From Spirochaetota bacterium (GTDB taxonomy: Bacteria > Spirochaetota > UBA4802 > JAKQUI01): 64,000 nucleotides of DNA. The translations under genes were made by a program, and so were the position numbers. This document shows, piece by piece, positions 7,809 to 16,374 of this stretch. The notes below the pieces were generated by a model. It did no database searches and was not told where the DNA came from. It saw only the letters and a list, made by a program, of their open reading frames with translations. The first letter of the stretch is position 1; the number at the start of each line of letters is the position of its first letter. The DNA lies in contig JAKQUI010000036.1 of assembly GCA_029562645.1 (NCBI GenBank), positions 1 to 64,000 of the forward strand, read 5' to 3'.

Positions 7809-9680
7809 ATGTTCTGTCCCCATTGTGGTGAAGAGATAAGCACAGAGTGGAAATACTGTCTCAAATGCGGTCAAAGTATTATCAGCGACATTAGTTTTTC
7901 GAAAAGCAGTAAGAGAAATCCTCCTCGCCAAACAGACGCTTCGCCCCTGAAACAGAAAAAGGAATTCGTTACGGTTGATGCCCTCCCGGCCGAAGATGCC
8001 GCCCCCGTCACCTGTCCGCGGTGCGGGACCGAGAACCCCGCCGGCAGCAACTTCTGTGGCTCCTGCAATGCACGTATTTCCGACAGGTCAGTGGCGCCGC
8101 CGGTTCCCGTCTCATCGAGTGATTACTTGCGGCCTATGAGGGAATTCATCGCCGAAGCACTCAGCCGTCTCAATCTACGCATTGTCGTCATCGCGACTGT
8201 CGGCCTTATCGCACTTGCGGGAATCATCGTCGTCGTGCCGCGGCTGTACCGATATTTGACCACAACTATGTTCACCGCACTACTCGAGAAGGGCGATGTT
8301 CGCCTGGAGCATCCATTTTCGCACAGCCTGGTGTTTTCCGGGAATGAAAAAGCGTATGCATATGTGGCGGGGGAAGATGGGCGCGAGTATATCGTGTACG
8401 TTGGTGACGACAAAACGGTCGTAGGTGATAAATACGGAAAGATCCGTTCCCTTGTTTTGAGCGGGAACGGGAAGCATTATGCCTTCGTGGCCGGTGTTGG
8501 CGGAGGCTTGAATTCAAATGGCGATTATGTCGAAAAAAAGAGAATTGTGGTCATAGACGGGAAGCGAGGCGATGAGTATGATAGTGTTGATCGTCATTCC
8601 TTGCGATTGAGTGCCGATGGAACTAATTATATGTATACGGCTATCTATGGATGTACTAGGCTTTCAATTGGATATTATTCAGGGGGTAAAACTTTTGTTA
8701 TTAAGGACGGCACAAAGAGCGAGGAGTATGATTATATTGGTAACATTTCCATGAGCACCGACGGCAAGCATTATACTTATCAAGCCGGTAGAGGTGGCAA
8801 GTGGACGGCTGATGGTAGCTATATCGAAGGTAAATGGTTTGTCGTTAAGGACGGCACAAAGAGCGAGGAGTATGATTATATTGGTAACATTTCCATGAGT
8901 ACCGACGGCAAGCATTATGTGCATGAAGCAGGTCGTGGTGTCAAATGGACCACTGATGGTAAACCCTATGATGGTAAATGGTTTGTCATAAAGGACGGCA
9001 CGAAGGGCGAGGAGTATGATTACACGGCCAACCTATCCATGAGTACCGACGGCACGCATTATGTATATAGTGCAGGTCGTGGCGGCAAATGGCTTACGAA
9101 TGGCACATATGTGGAAGGTAAACAGTTTGTCGTCAAGGACGGCACGAAGGGCGATGAATATGATTATACGAGTGATCTTTCCATGAGTACCGACGGTAAG
9201 CATTATGTGTATGAAGCAGGTCGTGGCGTTAAATGGCTTCCGAGTGGAATACCGTATGATGGTAAATGGCTTGTCGTGAAGGACGGCACGAAGGGCGAGG
9301 AGTTTGATTACACTGGTAGCCTCTCCATGAGTACCGACGGCAGGCATTATATATATCATGCAGGAAGCCTTATCCGTTGGCTTGCAGATGGTAGCTACGA
9401 GTTTGATTATGACGCAAAACCATTCACAGTCATTATTGATGGTAAAAAACTTGGACCCTATCATAAGTTCAAGGATCTCAAGTTGGATGAAATGTCTTTC
9501 ACTTGTGCAGTGCAAAAGCAGAATATGGATTCCCCCTGGGAAACGATAACTGAAAAGTACACATCAGGAAACGTTAGTGATACCATATACAGTAAAAATA
9601 AGAAGTATCGCGCCTTTGTTGAGGTGCGTGGTAAGGATCATTTTCTCGTGGTGAAAAAGGAGGATGGCAATGAAAAATAA
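7809..9680 (+). CDS. Double zinc-ribbon membrane protein with 48-residue tandem repeats
   Basis: The 623-residue protein has two CxxC...CxxC zinc ribbons (CPHCG/CLKCG at 3-21, CPRCG/CGSC at 69-86), one membrane helix at about 124-145, then a long C-terminal region with a repeating pattern [VK]KDGTKxEEYDY...SMSTDGKHYxY.AGRG.KW. Five copies repeat at exactly 48 residues (residues about 299-538), with about two or three diverged copies before and one after. This suggests a beta-propeller or other WD40-like solenoid outside the cytoplasm. The zinc ribbons would be cytoplasmic. It is the first gene of the 7.8-15.3 kb cluster and overlaps the next gene. I do not recognise a named family for the whole architecture. 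Confidence 0.75.
   Translation: MFCPHCGEEISTEWKYCLKCGQSIISDISFSKSSKRNPPRQTDASPLKQKKEFVTVDALPAEDAAPVTCPRCGTENPAGSNFCGSCNARISDRSVAPPVPVSSSDYLRPMREFIAEALSRLNLRIVVIATVGLIALAGIIVVVPRLYRYLTTTMFTALLEKGDVRLEHPFSHSLVFSGNEKAYAYVAGEDGREYIVYVGDDKTVVGDKYGKIRSLVLSGNGKHYAFVAGVGGGLNSNGDYVEKKRIVVIDGKRGDEYDSVDRHSLRLSADGTNYMYTAIYGCTRLSIGYYSGGKTFVIKDGTKSEEYDYIGNISMSTDGKHYTYQAGRGGKWTADGSYIEGKWFVVKDGTKSEEYDYIGNISMSTDGKHYVHEAGRGVKWTTDGKPYDGKWFVIKDGTKGEEYDYTANLSMSTDGTHYVYSAGRGGKWLTNGTYVEGKQFVVKDGTKGDEYDYTSDLSMSTDGKHYVYEAGRGVKWLPSGIPYDGKWLVVKDGTKGEEFDYTGSLSMSTDGRHYIYHAGSLIRWLADGSYEFDYDAKPFTVIIDGKKLGPYHKFKDLKLDEMSFTCAVQKQNMDSPWETITEKYTSGNVSDTIYSKNKKYRAFVEVRGKDHFLVVKKEDGNEK
8703..9422 (+). repeat. Tandem 144-bp coding repeat, five copies
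   Basis: The motif AAGGACGGCACRAAG recurs at 8703, 8847, 8991, 9135 and 9279, always 144 bases apart, in frame. Copies 1 and 2 are nearly identical over more than 50 bases while others differ mainly at third positions. This points to recent duplication of protein repeats rather than a non-coding array. Confidence 0.85.
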
Positions 9681-11172
9681 CAGTAAGAGATTGATTCTCA
9701 TGAGATTGTTTGCTATTGCTGCTGTTGCTTTCGTATTATTATTACCAATAGAGTCACTATCATATATAGAAAGTAGATATATGGGAGACGTTAATCGCGA
9801 TTTGCAGCGATGGAATTACAGGGAGTATTTAAAGAAACAGCAGGACCATGCCAATTGGTATTGGGATCAGACGCATAAGAAAGACATCTATGATGAAGAT
9901 TCAGCTCGAGAGCAAATGCGGCGTGATTGGGTCAAGCAGAATGAACCTCCAAGGTATTCGGGCTCATCCTATTCCCGCGAATCGAATATGAGTGTACAGC
10001 TGAAGGGGAATGTTGCCAATAATACACGAAACAATCATGGAGGCGTTAACTTCAATAAAATGGCCCGATTTATCAGTTCATCAGGCAATATCTCCGCAGT
10101 TGCTTATGACGCGAAAACCGGCAATCTCATGTTGGTTGGGGAAAAAGGATTAAGCTATGAATCGTTCCTTTCGGCAGAAGACATCGCCGTGATCTACCGT
10201 GCGGTTTTTAAAAGCGATCACGAGGGTGTCGCGGTAACCATCGATCCGGACCCTGAAAAACTTAATAAATTCGGCATTGTGAAGTTCTCCGGTGGCGTGG
10301 AGAATACTCATGTTGGACTTGTTCTTTACGAGGCTGATCGAATTTTGAAGTCTCTGTCTGCTGGATATGATAACCTTACCGGTATCAGGATGCAACCAGA
10401 CGTTGATGGGTACCGTCCAAGTGGTACCATAGCGCTCTCTATGAACGACGGCTCGCAGGAGTCCGTTTGGACCCGGTTTTGGTTTGTCGCTGATGCAATG
10501 GTAATCGAAGCCGATCCAGGCGGCCACGAATTGCGCTTTATATCAGACGATGTAACAATCAAGACCGAAAGAATGGAGTGGAAGGACGGCCGCCTTGTCA
10601 CTTCCACAAACCAGTCACCGGACGATCCTGAAAACCGCTCCAGTGCTCAGTTCGCTGAGCATTTTAACGCTAATTTTAATCGCTATTGTGATGTTTATCC
10701 GGTTCTTAAGGAGCTTCGGGAGATTGCTAAAATTGTGGCGATCTTCAAATGGCTAAAAGAGCGTCATGTGGGTGATTGTGATTTCTCAACACTTGGGGAT
10801 TTGGAATTGACCAAGATTGAAACTCCAATGAAGACTCCGATCGCCACTGTTGAATACAGCAAAACAGTCAGTGTGGATCAGGGAACGATCATATATCGTA
10901 GGATTCATTCTGGTGGTGTTAACCTATATAGCGGTTTCAAGTTCAGGTCCGTATCTGGGAGTGGCAATAGCAGCGCGGGCAACAATGCTGGTCTTCTGTT
11001 CGACAAGTGCAGGTCGGGAGAAGATTTCGACGAGTTCGATTGCGATGGCAGGAAGATGATCAAAGCAACCATCATTGATCTCAGCGGTCTTCCGTTGTTT
11101 GAAAGGATCGTTCTTACTTTCAAGCGTTATTCGGCACTTTTACTGCATTATTATAAGAAAATCATCGTATAA
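9670..11172 (+). CDS. Secreted or anchored protein of unknown function in the zinc-ribbon cluster
   Basis: The 500-residue protein has a signal-peptide-like N-terminus (MRLFAIAAVAFVLLLPIESL). ATG 9670 is preferred over ATG 9664 because AAAGGAGG ends immediately before 9664 and so is correctly spaced only for 9670. Residues about 30-100 are rich in charged and aromatic residues. The middle region (AEDIAVIYRAVFKSDHEGVA, VTIDPDP) has no motif I can assign. It overlaps the preceding gene by 11 bases and is followed 14 bases later by the TolQ-like gene, so it is probably co-transcribed with them. Confidence 0.65.
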   Translation: MKNNSKRLILMRLFAIAAVAFVLLLPIESLSYIESRYMGDVNRDLQRWNYREYLKKQQDHANWYWDQTHKKDIYDEDSAREQMRRDWVKQNEPPRYSGSSYSRESNMSVQLKGNVANNTRNNHGGVNFNKMARFISSSGNISAVAYDAKTGNLMLVGEKGLSYESFLSAEDIAVIYRAVFKSDHEGVAVTIDPDPEKLNKFGIVKFSGGVENTHVGLVLYEADRILKSLSAGYDNLTGIRMQPDVDGYRPSGTIALSMNDGSQESVWTRFWFVADAMVIEADPGGHELRFISDDVTIKTERMEWKDGRLVTSTNQSPDDPENRSSAQFAEHFNANFNRYCDVYPVLKELREIAKIVAIFKWLKERHVGDCDFSTLGDLELTKIETPMKTPIATVEYSKTVSVDQGTIIYRRIHSGGVNLYSGFKFRSVSGSGNSSAGNNAGLLFDKCRSGEDFDEFDCDGRKMIKATIIDLSGLPLFERIVLTFKRYSALLLHYYKKIIV

Positions 11173-11186
11173 ATAGGGAGAATACC

Positions 11187-12116
11187 ATGATTAAAAAAGC
11201 TTTGTCGTTACTTAATGAAAAGCAGCTGGTCTGCCCGCGATGCCGCTCCACGATAGAATCCTCGTTCACGATATGCGTTCAGTGCGGAACGATTATTGTG
11301 AAAAAGAATCCCATCTTCCGTGACCTGCTGCTCTCCGGGTGCGTCGCGGCCCTCGTATTCGCGTTGCTCTTCCTTTTAGTTCTATTGCACACACGTATAT
11401 TCACAGAACACTGGATCAATCCGTTCATTTTCTTCATATCACTTTGGGCGATGGCTCTCATCGGCCTGAAGTACCTCGAGCTGAGGCGGCAGGAACGGGC
11501 GCTGGACATATTCCGCTCGAGCGCCGTGCTCGAGATCCTCGCCGGCGGCAACGGTATAAGTCTCTCGGGTTTCGAGAAGGGAATCATCGATATCGCAGCC
11601 ATTCTTAAACGGAACGGTTTTATAAATCTCCTTAACATCTACATTTTTGATCGGATACGCAAGGTCCTCAACTATCTTAAGTACGTTCCCAGCAAGGAGG
11701 AGATTAACAACACGCTGTCATACCAGGCTCAGATCGATCAGAACAGCATCGATATGGAATTCAAAATGATCAACGTCTTCTACTGGGCAATTCCGATACT
11801 CGGTTTTATCGGAACGGTCATCGGTATCGGTGACGCGATCCAGGGCTTCGGGAAATTTGTTTCGAGTTCGAGCGGTAACCTGGCTGATGCCAACCTGCGC
11901 AGCGCGTTGGGTAACGTGACAACCGGCCTCTCTGTGGCGTTCGACTCAACGCTCATCGCGCTGGGATTCGCAGTGGCAATCGTCCCAATTGGAATGTATC
12001 TTGAAAGCCGGTTCAGCGATCTTCTAGGTCAGGTGGAGGATTATTGCCTTAATTTCCTTACTCCCAACCTCGTTTTTTCTGATAGCACTGCAATTGAGAA
12101 GAAGGTGAAACAATGA
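11187..12116 (+). CDS. Zinc-ribbon MotA/TolQ/ExbB-like proton-channel subunit
   Basis: This 309-residue protein starts with a zinc ribbon (CPRC...CVQCG), then two hydrophobic segments (about 40-62 and 72-92), a cytoplasmic stretch and two further helices. The last pair carries the family signature: FYWAIPILGFIGTVIGIGDA and LGNVTTGLSVAFDSTLIALG. MotA/TolQ/ExbB proteins form inner-membrane pentamers that use proton flow to move a TolR/ExbD/MotB partner. GGGAG precedes the ATG. The stop overlaps the next start (ATGA), and the next two genes encode single-pass TolR-like proteins. The N-terminal zinc ribbon is not part of classical TolQ, ExbB or MotA. Confidence 0.8.
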   Translation: MIKKALSLLNEKQLVCPRCRSTIESSFTICVQCGTIIVKKNPIFRDLLLSGCVAALVFALLFLLVLLHTRIFTEHWINPFIFFISLWAMALIGLKYLELRRQERALDIFRSSAVLEILAGGNGISLSGFEKGIIDIAAILKRNGFINLLNIYIFDRIRKVLNYLKYVPSKEEINNTLSYQAQIDQNSIDMEFKMINVFYWAIPILGFIGTVIGIGDAIQGFGKFVSSSSGNLADANLRSALGNVTTGLSVAFDSTLIALGFAVAIVPIGMYLESRFSDLLGQVEDYCLNFLTPNLVFSDSTAIEKKVKQ

Positions 12117-12646
12117 GAGGCGAGCGACTCACGTTCAGCTTGTTCCCGTTCGTGAGCATTCTGTTGAGCATCATGGGTATATTGTGTTTTCTGACAATCC
12201 TTATCACTACGGCAATTCCGGCGCTTCGTAGTGATGGTGATCCCGGGAAAAAAATATCAGAAGCAATTGAGAAACGGGATCCTGAGGCGCCTCTATGGAT
12301 AGTTGAGTTCACACGCGAAACGATATCGGTGGTTGAGTGGGATGAGAAGGCCAACCAAAAGCGTTATTTCAGCTTTCCCACGGATGTTAAAAAGATCGCT
12401 GATGCGCCCGGGTTTGTCGCAATAGCCCGGTTTATCCTAGACGTGGGTAACCGAAACAAGTCTACGGCGGCGGGCGACATTACGAAAATGGAGCAGTTTC
12501 TCTATGTCGTTCATCCTTCGGGGGTAAAAAACTATATTCTCCTCGAAAAAGCCATAAGTAATACCACACTTCTTAACAACACGCTCAAATGCGGTATCGT
12601 TCTGCTTCGTGATGGTGAGGAATTCAATCATGAGAAAAAGAAATAA
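12113..12646 (+). CDS. Single-pass TolR/ExbD-like partner protein, first copy
   Basis: The 177-residue protein has a short cytoplasmic N-terminus, one membrane helix (FVSILLSIMGILCFLTILIT) and an extracytoplasmic domain, the topology of ExbD/TolR. It overlaps the TolQ-like gene by four bases. The helix has no aspartate, so it probably cannot carry protons itself. The assignment depends on gene order and topology; sequence similarity to ExbD is too weak to judge by eye. Confidence 0.55.
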   Translation: MRGERLTFSLFPFVSILLSIMGILCFLTILITTAIPALRSDGDPGKKISEAIEKRDPEAPLWIVEFTRETISVVEWDEKANQKRYFSFPTDVKKIADAPGFVAIARFILDVGNRNKSTAAGDITKMEQFLYVVHPSGVKNYILLEKAISNTTLLNNTLKCGIVLLRDGEEFNHEKKK

Positions 12647-13382
12647 CAGGCGCACAGTTTCTCTTACCCTAGACTCTCTAACTGACATCATTTCGAACAG
12701 TCTTGGATTGGTACTGATAATTATGATCTGTGTCAGCATTCCCTCCCTGTTTTCCACGAAAATAAGTGGGAGCGTTGATCAGTCCGATTCAAGCTCCGGG
12801 ATCGTACAGCCGGAAAAGATCGAAGAGAAGGACCTTGTCCCGTATTCACAATTCGCAGACAGCTACAAAAGACCCATAATTGTTTTTTGTAAAAATAACA
12901 AGGCATACATTGTGAATCTTGGTAATTTTTATCTGAAAATATACCAAGATCTTGCGAATAATACGTACAAAGAAAAGTATTATTCTTCTGATGCTGAATA
13001 CAAACTGAAGTTCCATGCTGGTGCCAGCGTTAATGGTATATGGAATATTTATTTCCGTCCACTGGACACAAAGGGCTTGTCACCAGACATTAAAGATGGT
13101 GAAAAACTATCTTTCTCTAATCAGGTTCTTGAGAAATACTTATTTAATAATATGGATGATGGAGAACTTTTTAAAATCAGCAAAAACCATCACTTTCTAT
13201 ATTTTGTTGTGTATCCTGATGGATTTGATGCGTATAATTCCATCAGACGATTTGTTCTTGAAAAAAAAATCAATTTCGACATTAAAATATTTCCTTCACC
13301 AGAAACCGATGATGACAGCTATGTATTTTTCACGAAAGGTGTTTTTTTAAGTGATTGGCAGAATTACACGGTACAGGAGTAG
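12630..13382 (+). CDS. Single-pass TolR/ExbD-like partner protein, second copy
   Basis: The 250-residue protein begins MRKRNNRRTVSLTLDSLTD, then a helix (IISNSLGLVLIIMICVSIPS) and an extracytoplasmic region. The aspartate at the start of the helix (SLTDII) is placed like the essential Asp of ExbD/TolR/MotB (FIDVML). The start at ATG 12630 was chosen because GTGAGGA lies nine bases upstream; it overlaps the previous gene by 17 bases. Together with the Asp-less first copy this suggests a heteromeric stator. The periplasmic part has no peptidoglycan-binding OmpA motif. Confidence 0.6.
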   Translation: MRKRNNRRTVSLTLDSLTDIISNSLGLVLIIMICVSIPSLFSTKISGSVDQSDSSSGIVQPEKIEEKDLVPYSQFADSYKRPIIVFCKNNKAYIVNLGNFYLKIYQDLANNTYKEKYYSSDAEYKLKFHAGASVNGIWNIYFRPLDTKGLSPDIKDGEKLSFSNQVLEKYLFNNMDDGELFKISKNHHFLYFVVYPDGFDAYNSIRRFVLEKKINFDIKIFPSPETDDDSYVFFTKGVFLSDWQNYTVQE

Positions 13383-13407
13383 TTAATCCCATCTAACGGG
13401 TAATGGC

Positions 13408-14631
13408 ATGAATATTAAATATTTTATCGCGGTTTATATCGCTACAACTGCTCTTCTTTTTGTTGGTTTTAGAGGCGGCAAGCATGATCTCGACGACATG
13501 AAAAGAACAAAAAAATCGCGAAACAGGCTAGAATGGATTACGAAATCACAAGACGGCATACCATGGAATTTTAAAGAGTATAGTTTTTACGGTGAAAAAA
13601 GAAAGGAAAAAGATGAAAGGACAGACGTTGTGCTTGCGATGATCAAGAAAGAGTCACAAGCTATTTATGGTATGGACTTTACCGACAAACATTTTTCCGC
13701 CAATGAAAAGAAATACCGGGAGCTTGCCGATAATAAACAAATTGAAGACATCAGAAGATTTGCCGCTGACGCATTTGAAAAAGAAAAACCACCGAAGAAT
13801 ATTGATTTAATCCCACGGCTCAACGAAACAAGAGCGGATTCACGAGAACTAAGCGCCATAGATGAATCGCAGGTAAAAACACCCTTACCGGAATCAGCAA
13901 ATAGGGAGCAACTGCTGATATTGACGCTTTCGAACTACTTGTCGTTTAGCGGCAATATCCAAAATTTCTTCACGCTACGAAAGAAATTGTTCAATAACAT
14001 ATCAGAAAAAAAAGACAGAGTCTTCCTGGCTGAAAAATCCTCAGAAACTGTATTTCAGTATTACATGCGCGAAGTAATAATCAATAAATCGGCAATGATG
14101 GATATCGCCGTTACACTCGAGCGGGAGCTTGCAAATAGCGGTGAGGACATGCTCCAATACAAGGGAGTCCTGGGCGGTTATTATTACTGGGCTGGTGATG
14201 TTAAAAGATCTCTCTCCTATCAAAGGGAATATTATAAATATTTTGAATCCAGTATCGCTCCTGTTCTAAATGGTGATTCGCTTACTCGTAATCGTTATAA
14301 TATACATCATGGCCTTGTTACGTCTGAATTTGCTATGGGCAATATTAATGAGGCTTATGGACATCTCGTCAACTGCCTGGAATATTTAAATGACACACCA
14401 AACAGGCGATTCGCCCAATACCAGCGTGGCGGCCTACTTGGGAATATCCTTGCATTGCGAGAGTACATGGATTCGGTTCCTCCGGAGCAGGCCCTCTTTC
14501 TGGGGCTGATTCTCAAGAACTACCAGGACGGGGCGGCCCGGGAGCACATTTCGCAGTATCTTCTCACGGCTAAAGACGAAAGGTTCATCGGCATAGCCAG
14601 GTCGGTACTACGGGAGATCGGGGGAAAGTAA
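13408..14631 (+). CDS. Membrane-anchored protein, possibly with helical repeats
   Basis: The 407-residue protein has an N-terminal hydrophobic anchor (YFIAVYIATTALLFVGF) and a charged, mostly helical remainder. The segment about 230-330 (GVLGGYYYWAGDVKRSLSYQ, AMGNINEAYGHLVNCLEYL) resembles TPR-type helical pairs. No enzyme motif is visible. It is followed without a gap by the PrsW-like gene (stop TAA directly before GTG), so the two should be translationally coupled. Function unknown; a scaffold for the cluster is plausible. Confidence 0.6.
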   Translation: MNIKYFIAVYIATTALLFVGFRGGKHDLDDMKRTKKSRNRLEWITKSQDGIPWNFKEYSFYGEKRKEKDERTDVVLAMIKKESQAIYGMDFTDKHFSANEKKYRELADNKQIEDIRRFAADAFEKEKPPKNIDLIPRLNETRADSRELSAIDESQVKTPLPESANREQLLILTLSNYLSFSGNIQNFFTLRKKLFNNISEKKDRVFLAEKSSETVFQYYMREVIINKSAMMDIAVTLERELANSGEDMLQYKGVLGGYYYWAGDVKRSLSYQREYYKYFESSIAPVLNGDSLTRNRYNIHHGLVTSEFAMGNINEAYGHLVNCLEYLNDTPNRRFAQYQRGGLLGNILALREYMDSVPPEQALFLGLILKNYQDGAAREHISQYLLTAKDERFIGIARSVLREIGGK

Positions 14632-15336
14632 GTGGAAACGGTAATAAAACTGATTTTAGCGATCGCCCCATCCGTCCTCGTGATCATTATCATATTCAAT
14701 TTCGATTTTTATCGCTCGACTGATATGCGGTCGAAGCGCAGGTTGGTTTTTGCCGGGCTTGGCGCCGTTGCGTTATCCGGCATCGTGAACGGCCTGCTGT
14801 ATACGTATACCACGATCGACATTTACAGCGCCAGCCTGCCCGAAAGGCTGATCGCAATGTTCTTTGGAATCGCGATAAACGAGGAGTTCTTCAAGGTCGT
14901 CATTTTCATGCTGCTGTTCCAGCGAGTGCTTCCGGATGTTAATGAATATGACCTTTATGTCTACGTGCTGTCGGTGAGCGCGATTTTCGCCGCGGGGGAG
15001 GGGATATCGACAGGGAATTTCCACAGTTACCTGCTGCTCGTCAGGATCGTGACGTTCATTCCCTTTCACCTGGTCAACGGGATCACAACAGCGTTCTTTA
15101 TTTCGCGATACCTGAAGAACGACGGGCCGGCCGGCATCAGGTGGCTCTTTGCTGCATGGCTGGTTCCGGCTGTATTCCATGCCATATTCAAGTTCGGCGC
15201 ATCACTCCTGACGGGGTATTTCGCCTTTATCCCGGCGGCGATTCTTCTTCCGATCGTCATCTATGGGGTTGTGGTTATCAAAAGAAAATATTTCAATCCG
15301 CAAATGGTCCCCATGTACAGGGAAAATATCCTCTAG
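14632..15336 (+). CDS. PrsW-family intramembrane metalloprotease-like protein
   Basis: The 234-residue protein has about seven hydrophobic segments and starts at GTG 14632 directly after the previous stop. It shows PrsW/CAAX-like motifs: INEEFFKVVIF with the Glu-Glu pair at 84-85, AAGEGIS near 121-126, FHLVNG with H146 and VFHAIFK with H183, all inside or beside helices. PrsW proteins cut membrane-bound signalling proteins such as anti-sigma factors. Here it closes a cluster of membrane proteins, so it might cleave one of the single-pass partners. This substrate link is inference. Confidence 0.65.
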   Translation: METVIKLILAIAPSVLVIIIIFNFDFYRSTDMRSKRRLVFAGLGAVALSGIVNGLLYTYTTIDIYSASLPERLIAMFFGIAINEEFFKVVIFMLLFQRVLPDVNEYDLYVYVLSVSAIFAAGEGISTGNFHSYLLLVRIVTFIPFHLVNGITTAFFISRYLKNDGPAGIRWLFAAWLVPAVFHAIFKFGASLLTGYFAFIPAAILLPIVIYGVVVIKRKYFNPQMVPMYRENIL

Positions 15337-15429
15337 CTTTGATCATTCATGCTGAGAATATACTATTCGATACGCCCATAAATTAACTGGTGAATGTTTA
15401 TTTGATTCAATTACCGATGGGGAAAATCT

Positions 15430-15898
15430 ATGAGAGGTTTAATCGCGGGTATAATTGTTGCACAGCTATTTTTTGCGTGTAAAAAATGACTCGGTCCCTG
15501 TTTGGAAAACTGCATTGCAGAATAAGCGGTTTAACGGCATCATGGAACATAATGATTTTGGCAGATACAGCATCGAGTTTAAAGCACCGGATGGCCAATG
15601 ATATAAAGGGCATTTAATCAATGGCGCCTTTTATGGCTCGAAGATCGTATTAAAAACGATAGTGCGAGGCATTGAAGTGCGGGGCCTTGAAGATGCCCCT
15701 GTCTCTTGTCGGCAAATTGTGCCTGTTTGTAGTCCTATTGAAATGCGGTTTAACGGCATCGTTGATAAAAAAGGTTATAACGGAATCATAGAATTTACTG
15801 CGCCTTTCGGCCATGAATATAAAGGTCATTTAAGTAATGGTGTCTTTAATGGTAAGAAGATTGAATCGAAGAAAAAGAAAATGAATATTCGTGGTTGA
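15430..15898 (+). pseudogene. Decayed lipoprotein with a duplicated domain
   Basis: ATG 15430 encodes a clear lipoprotein signal (MRGLIAGIIVAQLFFACKK) that stops at TGA within an A6 run. Removing one A restores a frame running CKNDSVPVWKTALQ into RFNGIMEHNDFG..., then a second stop (GQ[stop]YKGHLING), and on to 15898. The restored protein holds two related units, RFNGIMEH...YKGHLINGAFYGSKI and RFNGIVDK...YKGHLSNGVFNGKKI, reminiscent of MORN-type repeats. At the second stop the two units differ by a shifted A (CAATGATAT against CATGAATAT). Frameshift plus stop makes it a pseudogene, unless the A6 tract switches length. Confidence 0.7.
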
Positions 15899-16374
15899 TG
15901 ACATATGGACGCTATAATCGATCATGTCTATGCATGCCGAAGTATGGAAAGTTTTGACTTGCACTAGTCGGGGTATTATGCTTATCGTCACTTTAATGAA
16001 AATATCGAGAGGATTGCATGTTTACTCCTTATTGCGGGAAAAAAAGATCCGAGACAGTGGTTCTTGTGTTAACTCGGTTGAAATATATAAATTTCAGATA
16101 TTTGCGCTTGCGGATGAACGCAGTGGCGTAGGCAATGGATCGGCTTCGTTTTCGGCATCATGGTGTTGATTGAGGTCGGCGGGTCATCTGCAAAATGTTA
16201 ATCGCGATAGTTTTTGATGCCATCGCGACAATAGAACAATGTGACATTCGCAAGCTTTGATAGTGGCGGAATACTTTGTGGTTGTGAATATTTTTTAGTT
16301 TTACAATAATTTTTGTTGACTAAGCATAATGGTAAGATTTACTATTTTTAATACTATTGTCATAGAGGTTTGCA
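15899..16374. other. AT-rich intergenic region with a promoter at its end
   Basis: An 81-codon frame exists at 15924 but has no ribosome site and no recognisable sequence, so I do not call it. The only supported element is the probable promoter at 16316-16345. Confidence 0.4.
16316..16345 (+). promoter_or_regulatory. Probable sigma-70-type promoter
   Basis: TTGACT (16316-16321) and TACTAT (16340-16345) are 18 bases apart, about 30 bases before the ATG of the following secreted TPR-like gene, in an AT-rich context. Confidence 0.4.

Noticed and set aside
8703-9422. Regular repeats that might suggest a CRISPR array
   Set aside because: The period is 144 bases, in frame with conserved protein pattern and no unique spacers, so it is a coding tandem repeat.
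7809-15336. The TolQ/TolR cluster as a Zorya defence system
   Set aside because: There is no OmpA-type ZorB, no ZorC/ZorD/ZorE and no helicase or nuclease; only the motor-like theme is shared.
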